Source: Melieria omissa
Lineage: Eukaryota > Arthropoda > Insecta > Diptera > Ulidiidae
Reading direction: 5' to 3'
Assembly (NCBI GenBank): GCA_963971225.1
Contig: OZ020270.1
Span: 76,896,432-76,960,431, forward strand
DNA: 64,000 bases
Part shown: positions 44,188 through 52,903 of the stretch, one piece after another
How positions within the stretch are numbered: the first letter of the stretch is position 1
How the letters are laid out: the number at the start of each line of letters is the position of its first letter
Notes under the pieces: model-generated
What the model was told of the DNA's origin: nothing
The model's database searches: none
Seen by the model: only the letters and a program-made list of their open reading frames with translations
Translations under genes and position numbers: made by a program

Positions 44188-44205
44188 ATCCGGCTCGAAG
44201 GACCA
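44188..44205 (-). promoter_or_regulatory. Primer-binding site matching the tRNA-Tyr 3' end
   Basis: On the sense strand TGGTCCTTCGAGCCGGAT follows the 5' LTR directly. Its complement ATCCGGCTCGAAGGACCA matches my knowledge of the 3' end of insect tRNA-Tyr, whose acceptor stem begins CCTTCGA. Confidence 0.75.
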
Positions 44206-44535
44206 TGTTCGAAAGCTCAGAATAAGCAAACCCGCGCACGCGCGTAAAAATAAAAAACAAACGATATTGTCAGGTTTTTTTTGTGTAAAGTTTATTAGGT
44301 AGTTGTTGAGTGTTTGTTTAAATAGATATATGTAAATGTTAAGAGTAAACGTTGATTTGTGTTGATTCGCCGGAGTTCGTACGTTGAGTGTCCGCCGGTC
44401 GCGCAAGCTCCCTTCGGGATGGCCAGGGTTGCCATCCGTACATATAAACACATAAAGGGACGCGCACAATACAATATTATTGACAATATTAATTTCTGAG
44501 AGCTGCGCGGCCGGCAGTGTTTAGCGATCTAAACA
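44206..44535 (-). repeat. BEL/Pao 5' LTR
   Basis: 330 bp, sense strand start TGTTTAGATCGC. I found one difference from the 3' LTR (GTAAAAA versus GTAGAAA). Confidence 0.92.
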
Positions 44536-44540
44536 ACTCG

Positions 44541-44839
44541 CTTCATTTACAAATTTACACTTGTTCTACTTTACACTACTACTATTACATGTTTCCCCAT
44601 TGCTTGCTCAACACCGACTCGACTCACTGCGCTGCACACTGCTGCTTTTATACCAGTTTTCTTACCGCGCCGAAGTTGGCAAATGCTGGACCATTCTCGC
44701 ACAGCCCATTTCTCGCGAACCTTGCCATATCGAACTATACCAAGCTAATTATACCAGTTTGCCGTACTTCACAGTGCATGCCTAAAAGTATGCTTGCAAA
44801 AGCGTTCATGCACAGCAAAGAGTGCCTTTTCGTTTCACT
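44541..44839 (-). repeat. Copy C 3' LTR, larger part
   Basis: It continues the LTR begun at 40977-41087, after the BEL/Pao insertion, and ends CCTTTTCGTTTCA. Together the two parts make about 410 bp, as expected for type 2 LTRs. Confidence 0.86.
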
Positions 44840-44848
44840 GCCCATCAC

Positions 44849-45583
44849 TTAGACTTGTTCGTCCCGAACAAGTACCGAGGCTCCGCCGGAGTAAGACGCC
44901 AGGCGCTCCAAATGGACCACTTTCAACCTGGCGTTTCTGTTGCCGCAACGTTGAACTCTGTACACCACGTCATTAATCCTGGTCACGACATTGTACGGCC
45001 CTTCCCATGACGTTTGAAGTTTCGGAGACAAACCTTCCTTCCGCTGCGGGTTGTTGAGCATTACCAGATCGCCTTCTTGGAACCCTTCTGGGTTAGCCCG
45101 TAGACCATAGCTCGCTGTTAACCTTCTTTCGACTCGTTGAGTGCGGCTCCGCGATCCCCTCCTAGGCCCTTTCGCAACCGAACTCCAATTACAACCTCTG
45201 ATCCACTCAGCGACAGACTCCTGGCATCCTACCCAATAGAATAGCCTTCTTATCTTGGCGACAGTTTTTGCGATGTCTAGGTGCCCTCCACTGGAGTCGC
45301 TATGGTTTTCCCCGATGACATCGTCGATTCGGCCTTTCGGGACAACTATTAGGGATTTCCTGGTCCTGCCATCCCTGCTCTCCCACTCGCGGTATAGGCT
45401 GCCATCCTTCAGACGTAGGCTTTGCCACTGCGCCCAGTTAGCCTTCGCGACCGGGCTCTCACTCACACACTCACACTCTCTCAGCCATCTGCTGCCAGTC
45501 GGGCCGTACTCTCTGCGCATTGCCTTTGATGATCTTCGCGAGATCCGTATCCTCTCGTTGGTCTTTCTGTAGCCTTCCCGCAA
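44849..45583 (-). pseudogene. Copy C integrase remnant, catalytic core deleted
   Basis: The N-terminal HHCC region (HSDSSGGHLDIAKTVAKI ... GCQESVAEWIRGC) is joined directly to the C-terminal domain (LRANPEGFQEGDLVML). All three catalytic residues are gone. A CT/CA-rich insertion at about 45459-45484 shifts the frame relative to Gag. Confidence 0.85.
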
Positions 45584-47081
45584 GCCAATCTTCTTCTTGC
45601 AGAACTCTCACCGACCGAACATCCACAATTTGTCCCTCGTTTTCGGCTTGCGAATTATGCCTGCGCTCAGTTTTGCACGAATGGTGTGGCAGAGCGTCAG
45701 CCCTTCTTGGCGACATCTGTTGTCCGGAACGCTTTTCTCGCAGATGGCAATCCCGTGATATGTGGCCTTGCTTGCCACATCGCCAGCAACTGACTCTAGA
45801 TGACACTGCCCGCAGCCCCGCTGGTGCCACCGAGCTCACTGTCGGACTTTGCGTGATACGTTCAGATTGGGTTCGACGCCTTTCCGCAGATGAATGTCGA
45901 AAACTTCCCCTCCAGGCCGCCTCATACGTCATCGCGCTGGTCACCGGCTCCTTAAATGTCGGCTTTCCCATCATCAACGCACTGCGACGTGTCTCTGGGT
46001 CATGAAGACCTTCAATAAATGACTCAATCTTCATCATCTCGAGGTCATCAGCGCCGAATTTCGGGTAACACAACTGTACGAGCCGCTCAATGTCTGCTGG
46101 ATATGTCTGCAGCGCCTCGTTGGCTCTTTGCCTACGGCTCTTCAGCTCGCAACAATACAGCATTTTGTTGTGCTCGTCACTGTATCTGGCTGCCCTTATG
46201 ACGGTCTCGTAATCACCTCTCAAACCTTCCGGAACTGTTTTTATTACCTCAGCCGCAGGACCTCTTAGAGCCAGTATCAGTCTCCGACCTTTCCTAACAT
46301 CGGTCCACTGACTCTCCAAAGCAGCCATATCAAATTTTAGTTTGAATGTGTCGAACGACGTAGTACCATCATAAGTAGGCACTGCTATGGCAAAACTTTC
46401 CTCAACCGACTGCACCCTTGCTCGCAGCTGTACCTCTCTAAGCCGCTCGTCGATTTTTCTGTTTACCGAATCCTCCAGACTGTCAACTCGTTTGTCTAAA
46501 TGTTCTACTCGCGTCTCCAGGTGCTCAACTTTCACATTAATCCTGTCTGAAATTTCTTCCATTTTCTGCTCCAAACGTGCAGAATTTTCCTGCAGCTTGG
46601 TGGACCGCTCGCAATTTGCGCTTTCGAGTTTCGCTGACACCTGCGCCGATATTTCATGGGTCGCCGCTTCCATTTTAGCCATTTCTTGATTCGTAGTTTC
46701 CAGTTTCGCTGCCATTTCTCGATTCGACGTTTCGACTTTTGCCGAAATTTCCAGATTCGCAGTTTCCAGTTTCGGTGCCATTTCCCGGTTGGAAGTCTCA
46801 AACATGCCTTTAAGTGCAACCATTAACTGGCTCATGTCCAATGCTTGTAGTGGCGCAGTCGTACTTTGCAATGACGCAGCACCAGCAGGCGACTCCTCCA
46901 CCTTGGCCGACGCCTCTTGTTCCTGCGTTCCGAACTCGTGTGCAGCCCAATCGATGCCTCGTGATTCACACGCCTCTCGCAAGCGCAGCTGCAACTCCAC
47001 CTTACCGCCAGCAGTCGGCAAATTCCAGGCAGCCAGCTCCTTCTTCAGCTGGTCCACCTTCAGCAGCTCGAGTTTAACCAT
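45471..47081 (-). CDS. Copy C Gag with the start of the integrase fusion
   Basis: From the start at 47081 the chain has the SAP-like N-terminus, a coiled coil without the regular four-fold repeat of copy B, the Gag core, the CCHC knuckle CWRCGKQGHISRDC, then the same fusion junction (PRRADALPHHSCKTE) and integrase linker seen in copy B. It is open for about 537 codons before the frameshift. The junction residues ADALxxxxCKTE correspond to the end of RNase H in copy A. Confidence 0.88.
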   Translation of the reverse strand: MVKLELLKVDQLKKELAAWNLPTAGGKVELQLRLREACESRGIDWAAHEFGTQEQEASAKVEESPAGAASLQSTTAPLQALDMSQLMVALKGMFETSNREMAPKLETANLEISAKVETSNREMAAKLETTNQEMAKMEAATHEISAQVSAKLESANCERSTKLQENSARLEQKMEEISDRINVKVEHLETRVEHLDKRVDSLEDSVNRKIDERLREVQLRARVQSVEESFAIAVPTYDGTTSFDTFKLKFDMAALESQWTDVRKGRRLILALRGPAAEVIKTVPEGLRGDYETVIRAARYSDEHNKMLYCCELKSRRQRANEALQTYPADIERLVQLCYPKFGADDLEMMKIESFIEGLHDPETRRSALMMGKPTFKEPVTSAMTYEAAWRGSFRHSSAERRRTQSERITQSPTVSSVAPAGLRAVSSRVSCWRCGKQGHISRDCHLREKRSGQQMSPRRADALPHHSCKTERRHNSQAENEGQIVDVRSVRVLQEEDWLAGRLQKDQREDTDLAKIIKGNAQRVRPDWQQMAERV

Positions 47082-47138
47082 GTCTGCGTTTTTATAATTT
47101 GATTTTATCACAACACAATCCGAACTTCTGACACCAAA

Positions 47139-47557
47139 TGTTACGAAATTCCACAGTTCGTTATCGACGGTTCGTTTTGATTGTATTTGAAAATAAAACA
47201 ACTTCAGTTATCCAGCGCAACGTAGTCAAAACTAACAATCGCTTTATTTACAAATTTGCACTTGTTCTACTTTACACTACTACTATTGCATGTTTCCCCA
47301 TTGCTCGCTCAACACAGACTCGACTCATTGCGCTGCGCACTGCTGCTTTTATACCAGTTTTCTTATCGCGCCGAAGTTTCTTGCAACTTCTAATTGGAAA
47401 GCGCTCGACCATTCTCGCAAAGCCCATTTCTTCGAGAACCATCCATATCGGACTATACCAAGCGAATTTATAACAGTTTTGCTGTACTTCAAAGTACATG
47501 CCTAAAAGTATGCTTGCAAAAGCGTTCATGCACAGCAAAGAGTGCCTTTTCGTTTCA
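47139..47557 (-). repeat. Copy C 5' LTR (type 2)
   Basis: 419 bp, TGTTACGAAATTCCACAG ... CCTTTTCGTTTCA in plus orientation, followed by atat. The primer-binding site inside it is TGGTGTCAGAAGTTCGGA on the sense strand, similar to copy B. Confidence 0.88.
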
Positions 47558-47689
47558 ATATGCACACCAAATATGCACGAAATATGCAAAACATATGCAC
47601 TCCATCCAGGTCGAACCGCTGAAGCTACAAACATGAAATTTACAATGTAGGTACTTCGTTCAAAAAGAACCTTCGTTCAAAAAGAATTT

Positions 47690-48360
47690 TTTGAAATTCG
47701 GGGTCTAAAAGGGCAAAACATGGGTTAAGGTGTTGTATGAAGAAACGCATTTTAATGAGCCTATTGGTTTCAAATTTGGTGAAAATACTTAAAAAAAAAA
47801 AATAATTCGACACGAATTTTTAAATTTTTCGAAAATCAAAACTTAACGGGGTCAACCAAGGGTTAAGGTTCGTATACGGAAAGACTACGATAAAACAATG
47901 AACCGATAGGCCTATTGACTTAAAAATGTGTGAAAACATTAGAAATAAAAAATAATTAAACACAAATTTTTTACTTTTGTGAAAAACTAAATTTAACTAG
48001 GTAATGTTAGTATGGGGAAACAAAATTTGTTGACCCGTTTGACTTCAAATTTGGTAAAAGTACTTCAAATGCGAAATAATCAAACACGTCTTTTACAGTT
48101 TTTTTAAAATCGAAATCAAACAGGGTAAACTAAGGGTTAAAAGTTTGTATGGATAATCATGATTTAATGATTTTTTTTTCTTCAAACTAGGTTAAAGTGA
48201 AACGTTTTTATCAACGATGGGTTAAGAGTTTGTGTAGGGAAACATGATTTAAGCGGTCAAATTACTTTAAATATGGCAAAAGGCCTTTAAATAAGATATA
48301 ATTAGACAGTTATTTTCTCGTACGAATCTGACTGGGTCAACGAAGGATTACCCATTATGT
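47690..48360 (+). repeat. Degenerate tandem satellite, units of about 120-140 bp
   Basis: Four to five diverged units share GGGTCAACnAAGGGTTA, GTTTGTATGG, AACATGATTTAA, TTGACTTCAAATTTGGTnAAA and AATAATTAnACACG in that order. Related single or double units lie at 7290-7510 and 56935-57180. Confidence 0.7.
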
Positions 48361-48837
48361 CGTCCGGTGACACCATAGTGGCGTCGTGAGCAAACAAGCG
48401 ACCAACAGCCGGCAACACCACAGTGGTGTCGTGCGCGAATTACAAACAAACAAATTTTGTATTTATTTTCGTATGTATATCTTCGAAATTTCATGAAAGT
48501 ACGATGAGATTAGAGTAGGGTAGATTGGGGGTTTGAGCAAAGAGCAATTTCTTATCAGTGTGTGAAAATGTGGTGCGTGCTTGTGGTTTGTGGTTTAGTT
48601 GATAAGAGGTTTGTGGTGGCGCGTGCTAGTTGTGGTTTTGTGTGTGTGTTTGGTGATAAGGGCGTGGGAATGTGTTTTTTTATGTATATATATTTGTTTT
48701 TGTTTTCTAAATAATTTTTGTATTATTATAATTTTAAAATAAAAATATATTTTTGTTTGGTTGTTGTTGTTTTTTCTTGTATGGTATGTGGTGTGGTGTG
48801 TGGTGGTGCGTGCTTGTTGTGTGGTCGTTCGTTCATG
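48361..48837. other. GT-rich low-complexity region
   Basis: It contains two copies of CACCA(T/C)AGTGG(C/T)GTCGTG (48370 and 48416) followed by GTGGTG-rich sequence. No gene is recognised; long frames here are low-complexity artefacts. Confidence 0.5.
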
Positions 48838-48872
48838 TTGGGTTGGGGTTGGGGTTGGGGTTGGGGTTGAGG
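48838..48872 (+). repeat. (TTGGGG)n tract upstream of a TATA promoter
   Basis: Five TTGGGG/GGTTGG units in a row. Four or more G-runs of four make it a strong G-quadruplex candidate. It ends about 40 bp upstream of the TATA box at 48912. Confidence 0.88.
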
Positions 48873-48911
48873 GCACCGCCGGCGTTTCGCGTGACTCTGA
48901 GCTGATGTGTG

Positions 48912-48954
48912 TATATAAAGCAGAGTACAGGAAAGAAACCTTTTAATTCAGTTT
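48912..48954 (+). promoter_or_regulatory. TATA box and initiator-like motif
   Basis: TATATAAAG at 48912-48920 is followed by TTCAGTTT at 48947-48954, which fits the arthropod initiator TCAGT. The spacing of 35-38 bp is slightly longer than ideal. It precedes the ORF at 48999. Confidence 0.6.
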
Positions 48955-48998
48955 CGGGCGTTATATCGAAGAGTGAACACGAGGGGAACGCAATCAAC

Positions 48999-49634
48999 AT
49001 GCATTGGGAAAAGGTATTAATTGTATTGATATTAATAAGAGCGGCAAGTTTGGTGCAAAGTGCGCGCATACCGATTTCACTTGCTAACGTACATGATAAT
49101 AAAGGAAATCTGGAATTTTCTCTAAAGCTACCCAATAACGATGTAGTTGAAATAGAATTGAGTTTTCAATTAATGAAAAACAGTACCGACGTTAACGAAC
49201 GCGTAAATCAAACGGAAGTAGATGAAACGCTACTCTCAACGAGAACATCAACAACGGCAACAACAGAGGGAGTGGGCGCTTTTAACCTTGAGGATGATAC
49301 GCCAAGTGAATATTTCACCGTATCTGAAGCAATAGAGGCATTTAGGAAAGATTTAATACAAAAAGAGATGGATATTGCTGGAATAATTGAAAGTTCTAAT
49401 ATATTTTACAGGCATTTTCAACTAGATTATGGCAATGTGCAAATAAGAATACGTTGTACTTATGATAGTGATTATCATAAAAAGTTACTCAGCATAAAAT
49501 GTTTTAAATATCGTGAATATGAGCAAGAACGTATATTAAGTAATGGTGAAATCGAAACTGTGAAATTTGGTGATACATCACTTCATTCAGACATAGAGTT
49601 AATTAAACAAAATTTTAGAATGAGTATTTCATAA
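48999..49634 (+). CDS. Small secreted protein, unknown function
   Basis: I chose the ATG at 48999 because it opens a clear signal peptide (MHWEKVLIVLILIRAASLVQS) with likely cleavage after VQS. The frame is open farther upstream, but into the promoter. The mature chain is about 190 residues, with two N-glycosylation sequons (KNSTD, VNQTE), a Thr/Ser-rich linker and two Cys (RIRCTY, SIKCFK) that could form a disulphide. No transmembrane helix follows. AATAAA at 49680 can serve as poly(A) signal. I do not recognise the family. It is either a host gene or a left-end accessory gene of the neighbouring Polinton. Confidence 0.65.
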   Translation: MHWEKVLIVLILIRAASLVQSARIPISLANVHDNKGNLEFSLKLPNNDVVEIELSFQLMKNSTDVNERVNQTEVDETLLSTRTSTTATTEGVGAFNLEDDTPSEYFTVSEAIEAFRKDLIQKEMDIAGIIESSNIFYRHFQLDYGNVQIRIRCTYDSDYHKKLLSIKCFKYREYEQERILSNGEIETVKFGDTSLHSDIELIKQNFRMSIS

Positions 49635-49689
49635 GTAAGGGAGACTATGTATGAGTTTATAAACAAAAAACAAAAAACGAATAAAAACT

Positions 49690-50129
49690 TCATAAATGAG
49701 TTAAACCAAAAAGTTTTTACGCATTCCTTTATTTGTTTACACACACACACACACACACTAAGTTGGTTCAAAAAATGCATGCGAGAACATGTTTAAAGAG
49801 AAATATGCGTGGCAAATGGGTTTGAGCGCGAATGTGTGTATGTTTACATTAAGATTTGAGGATTTGGCGGCTTTATGCAATTTTGTTCAGCTGCACCAGC
49901 ATCAGTTTGATGTAAGAAATTGTGAAGTTTGGGAGCGAAGAAATGGAATTCAAGCATCTACTTTCCGACAATGCGAAAAATAATTGGAAAAAGGAAGTGA
50001 AATATAGCGTTGTTACATTGAAAAATCGCCCGAAGAAGGAAGACAACGAAAAGAAAATATCAAGCAATGTTCCATATAAAAAATTTTAATTTATTAAAAT
50101 ATATGTGTATGTGTGCATAGATATACATA
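49690..50129. other. Non-coding stretch with a (CA)n microsatellite
   Basis: (CA)n lies at 49739-49758. No convincing gene; short frames here lack any signature. Confidence 0.5.
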
Positions 50130-51613
50130 CAGTTGCGGTCAAAATAATAGTAGTACGCGTACAACGAAAAGAAAATTAAGAAAAAATAATCTGCTTTTTT
50201 TACAAATATTTATTTTGTATTTTTTTTAACAAGTTATATGTGTTAACAATGCAATCATAAAAGAAAACTTAAGAATTAAACTCAGTTTGGTTTGATTTAA
50301 ATTAAATGCGTCAAAAGCTCCAAAATATGGACGGTCAAAAAAATAGTAGTTCGCTTTACTTTCATAAAAATTAAGCAACAATTGTGTTTCATTTTAAAAG
50401 ATTTTGTGGTTAAATAGTAATAACGTAATGTTTCTTCAAATTAATATTTAGTTGCGTGACTGTTGTTTGGCTATTACTGCAGCACAGAGCCGATGCATTG
50501 AAATAACCAAATTTTCATATCTTTCTCTAGGGGCGTGGTCTACTGCTTCTCAAGGTTGATTATTATTTAAAAGATTATTGTGAGCAACTGCTCTCTTCAC
50601 GTCACACCACAAATTTTTAATTATATTGAAGTCTGGTGATTGTGCGAGCCATTCCATAACCCTAATCCTGCTTTTGCGAAGCTCCTTTCATGCGACCTTG
50701 CTTGTATGCTTTAGGCTATAATCCTGTTGGAAGATCCAAAGCATTGGCGTTTTTTCACGGACATACGGTGGCACGATTTCCCGCAAGATTCGTACACATA
50801 CACATCGATCCATCGTTTTCTTGATCAAATAAATAGCGCCACCTCCATAAAACGTAAGACATGCTCAATAAATAAATGCATGTCTTACGTTTTATGGAGG
50901 TGGCGCTATTTATTTGATCAAAAAAACGATGGATCGATGTGTATGTGTACGAATCTTGCAGGAAATCGTGCTACCGTATGTCCGTGAAAAAACGCCAATG
51001 CTTTGGATCTTCCAACAGGATTATAGCCTAAAGCATACAAGCAAGGTCGCATGAAAGGAGCTTCGCAAAAGCAGGATTAGGGTTATGGAATGGCTCGCAC
51101 AATCACCAGACTTCAATATAATTAAAAATTTGTGGTGTGACGTGAAGAGAGCAGTTGCTCACAATAATCTTTTAAATAATAATCAACTTTGAGAAGCAGT
51201 AGACCACGCCCCTAGAGAAAGATATGAAAATTTGGTTATTTCAATGCATCGGCTCTGTGCTGCAGTAATAGCCAAACAACAGTCACGCAACTAAATATTA
51301 ATTTGAAGAAACATTACGTTATTACTATTTAACCACAAAATCTTTTAAAATGAAACACAATTGTTGCTTAATTTTTATGAAAGTAAAGCGAACTACTATT
51401 TTTTTGACCGTCCATATTTTGGAGCTTTTGACGCATTTAATTTAAATCAAACCAAACTGAGTTTAATTCTTAAGTTTTCTTTTATGATTGCACTGTTAAC
51501 ACATATAACTTGTTAAAAAAAATACAAAATAAATATTTGTAAAAAAAAGCAGATTATTTGTTCTTAATTTTCTTTTCGTTGTATGCGTACTACTATTATT
51601 TTGACCGCAGCTG
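50130..51613. mobile_element. Near-perfect 1.48-kb palindrome derived from a Tc1-like transposon
   Basis: The arms of about 735 bp meet around a 13-bp loop (tcaataaataaat, 50865-50877). Both ends read CAGYTGCGGTCAAAATAATA and are flanked by TA (50128-50129 and 51614-51615). The arms contain a Tc1 transposase piece, readable on the plus strand at about 51080-51175 (MEWLAQSPDFNIIKNLWCDV). The symmetry holds to within one base over the full length, so almost no indels have accumulated. Confidence 0.93.
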
Positions 51614-51631
51614 TAAGTGTACATATTTGTT

Positions 51632-51985
51632 TTATTGATTTACATTTAATAAAAACTGTAAACATAAGTGTCCACAATTAAAAGTGTTATAATTTTGCAA
51701 TTGATGATAATTATAGGTCAGGTTTTCTTTTCCCAGGTAATTGATGATTTCTTTTGGCGGCGGTAAATTTCCAAAGCTGTCAAAGTATTCTTTATGGTGG
51801 TTGTTTTTATAGTATGCTACCCAATGTGTTCCACTGCCGCACGAAGAGTCTAAATTGATAATACCACATTCAATTTTATATGGTTTTCTTGGTAGAGCGT
51901 CGCGCATGAAAATTCCTCGAAAATGCGGTATGTGTGTGGTGTATTTTCTTAAATCCACATCAGTCAATGCTCGGTTGGGTAGCAT
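51632..51985 (-). CDS. Adenain-like cysteine protease
   Basis: The protein has 117 residues. Motifs in order: GSGTHWVAYYK (catalytic His), EYFDSFGNLPP (Asp), and LQNYNTFNCGHLCLQFL (Gln and catalytic Cys), the layout of adenovirus/Polinton maturation proteases. This length is short but covers the catalytic core. The start overlaps the end of the PLA2-protein gene by 22 bp. CAATAAAAC at the stop codon could double as poly(A) signal. In Polintons this enzyme is expected to mature capsid proteins. Confidence 0.87.
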   Translation of the reverse strand: MLPNRALTDVDLRKYTTHIPHFRGIFMRDALPRKPYKIECGIINLDSSCGSGTHWVAYYKNNHHKEYFDSFGNLPPPKEIINYLGKENLTYNYHQLQNYNTFNCGHLCLQFLLNVNQ

Positions 51986-52821
51986 ATGTAAAAGTTTTTT
52001 GGTTGGGGTTTATAGTAAAATCCAAAACCTTTTCTATACGGTTTTAGGTATAGCCCATGTCCTATTGCTATTGCCTCTATTGTTTTATTATGACGATTCG
52101 CTTCTTCAAGTTGTTGTTTAGCTGCTTTTGTAGCATTAAAAACTTTAGCAATTGACGCGCCACCGGTTGCTAATCCGCCAATAGCTCCTAAAGCGGTTAA
52201 GATAGGAATAAGCGGCAGAAAACCGCCTACTTTCGGAATCGGTATGACTCGTGGAACATTGGTAATATTTTTCATTAGTGGTGTGAGCGCTTTCTTGCTG
52301 ATTTTTACAGCTTCATTAATACTCTCGGGTTTGTGTTTCTTTAGAAGATTTTCTGCTTTTTTTATTATGTTTTTAAATGAATTTTTCTTCAATATACATT
52401 TTCTCTTTTTTTTACATCCTACATCCTTTTTCGGTTTATTAGTTGCACAACCCATACCGAATTTGGTTTTAGTTTTCATCGCGTTTGTAACAAACCAAGC
52501 ACTTGCACGTTCACCGAAATTACTATTTTCCGATTTAACTCTCTCCCAAGCTTTTTCTGCTAATACTTTATCCGCCAAATGACGTTTATCGTGACTTTTG
52601 AATTGTGAATATTTAATGTCGTGTTCTCTACAAGCAACGTCTAGAGGGTTGATGCCTTGGTCACCTCTGCTTAAACGTTTCTGCAATTTAGTTCCTGGTC
52701 CACAAAATTGATAACCTGGTAAATGCAATTCAACTGGAAGATTATCAATAATTTTATCCGCTAGTCCACCTCCAGCAACGGGTTGTTTATTACTGGTTTT
52801 TCTTCTATAGTGAACAACCAT
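51964..52821 (-). CDS. Minor virion protein with a phospholipase A2 domain
   Basis: The protein has 285 residues. Residues 30-75 carry LPGYQFCGPGTKLQKRL and NPLDVACREHDIKYS: a Ca-binding glycine loop and a His-Asp catalytic pair as in parvovirus VP1-type PLA2 domains. A Lys-rich stretch follows (about 120-160). A hydrophobic Gly-rich segment (GGFLPLIPILTALGAIGGLA, about 205-225) and a basic C-terminus with YLKPYRKGFGFYYKP end it. The C-terminal half resembles minor capsid/membrane-active proteins of adintovirus-type elements. The predicted role is membrane breach during particle entry. The frame is intact. Confidence 0.82.
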   Translation of the reverse strand: MVVHYRRKTSNKQPVAGGGLADKIIDNLPVELHLPGYQFCGPGTKLQKRLSRGDQGINPLDVACREHDIKYSQFKSHDKRHLADKVLAEKAWERVKSENSNFGERASAWFVTNAMKTKTKFGMGCATNKPKKDVGCKKKRKCILKKNSFKNIIKKAENLLKKHKPESINEAVKISKKALTPLMKNITNVPRVIPIPKVGGFLPLIPILTALGAIGGLATGGASIAKVFNATKAAKQQLEEANRHNKTIEAIAIGHGLYLKPYRKGFGFYYKPQPKNFYICYPTEH

Positions 52822-52903
52822 ATTAAATCTTTATATGTTCACATATAATGAGAGCACCATATTAACTGAAGCCACGCAAATAAATATAGGTTGTTTTATA
52901 GCG

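Larger units (their letters stand above)
41088..44535 (-). mobile_element. BEL/Pao LTR retrotransposon lacking pol
   Basis: Two 330-bp LTRs (41088-41417 and 44206-44535) differ at a single position that I could find. A 5-bp duplication, actcg, lies at 41083-41087 and 44536-44540. The internal 2.8 kb carries gag but no protease, reverse transcriptase, RNase H or integrase, so it is an internally deleted, non-autonomous copy. It sits inside an LTR of gypsy copy C. Confidence 0.92.
40977..47557 (-). mobile_element. Ty3/gypsy element, copy C, Gag-integrase deletion form with a nested BEL/Pao
   Basis: Type 2 LTRs lie at 47139-47557 (5' on the sense strand) and at 40977-41087 plus 44541-44839 (3' LTR, split by the BEL/Pao insertion). 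The interior 44840-47138 holds Gag fused to integrase with the same junction as copy B, but with a further deletion of the integrase catalytic core. The outer flanks are gtat and atat, a near match to the 4-bp duplication seen for the other copies. Confidence 0.87.

Noticed and set aside
44188..44206. tRNA-like 3' end (ATCCGGCTCGAAGGACCA)
   Set aside because: There is no cloverleaf upstream. It is the complement of a primer-binding site next to a BEL/Pao LTR, not a tRNA gene.
48838..48872. Telomere (TTGGGG)n
   Set aside because: Only five units, internal, and not an insect telomere repeat; treated as a local G-rich repeat.
48595..48876. Thr/Pro/His-rich minus-strand ORF
   Set aside because: Low-complexity GT-rich DNA read backwards; no start context or motif.
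49789..49983. 64-codon ORF near the secreted-protein gene
   Set aside because: No motif, codon pattern or promoter; likely chance in the 3' flank.
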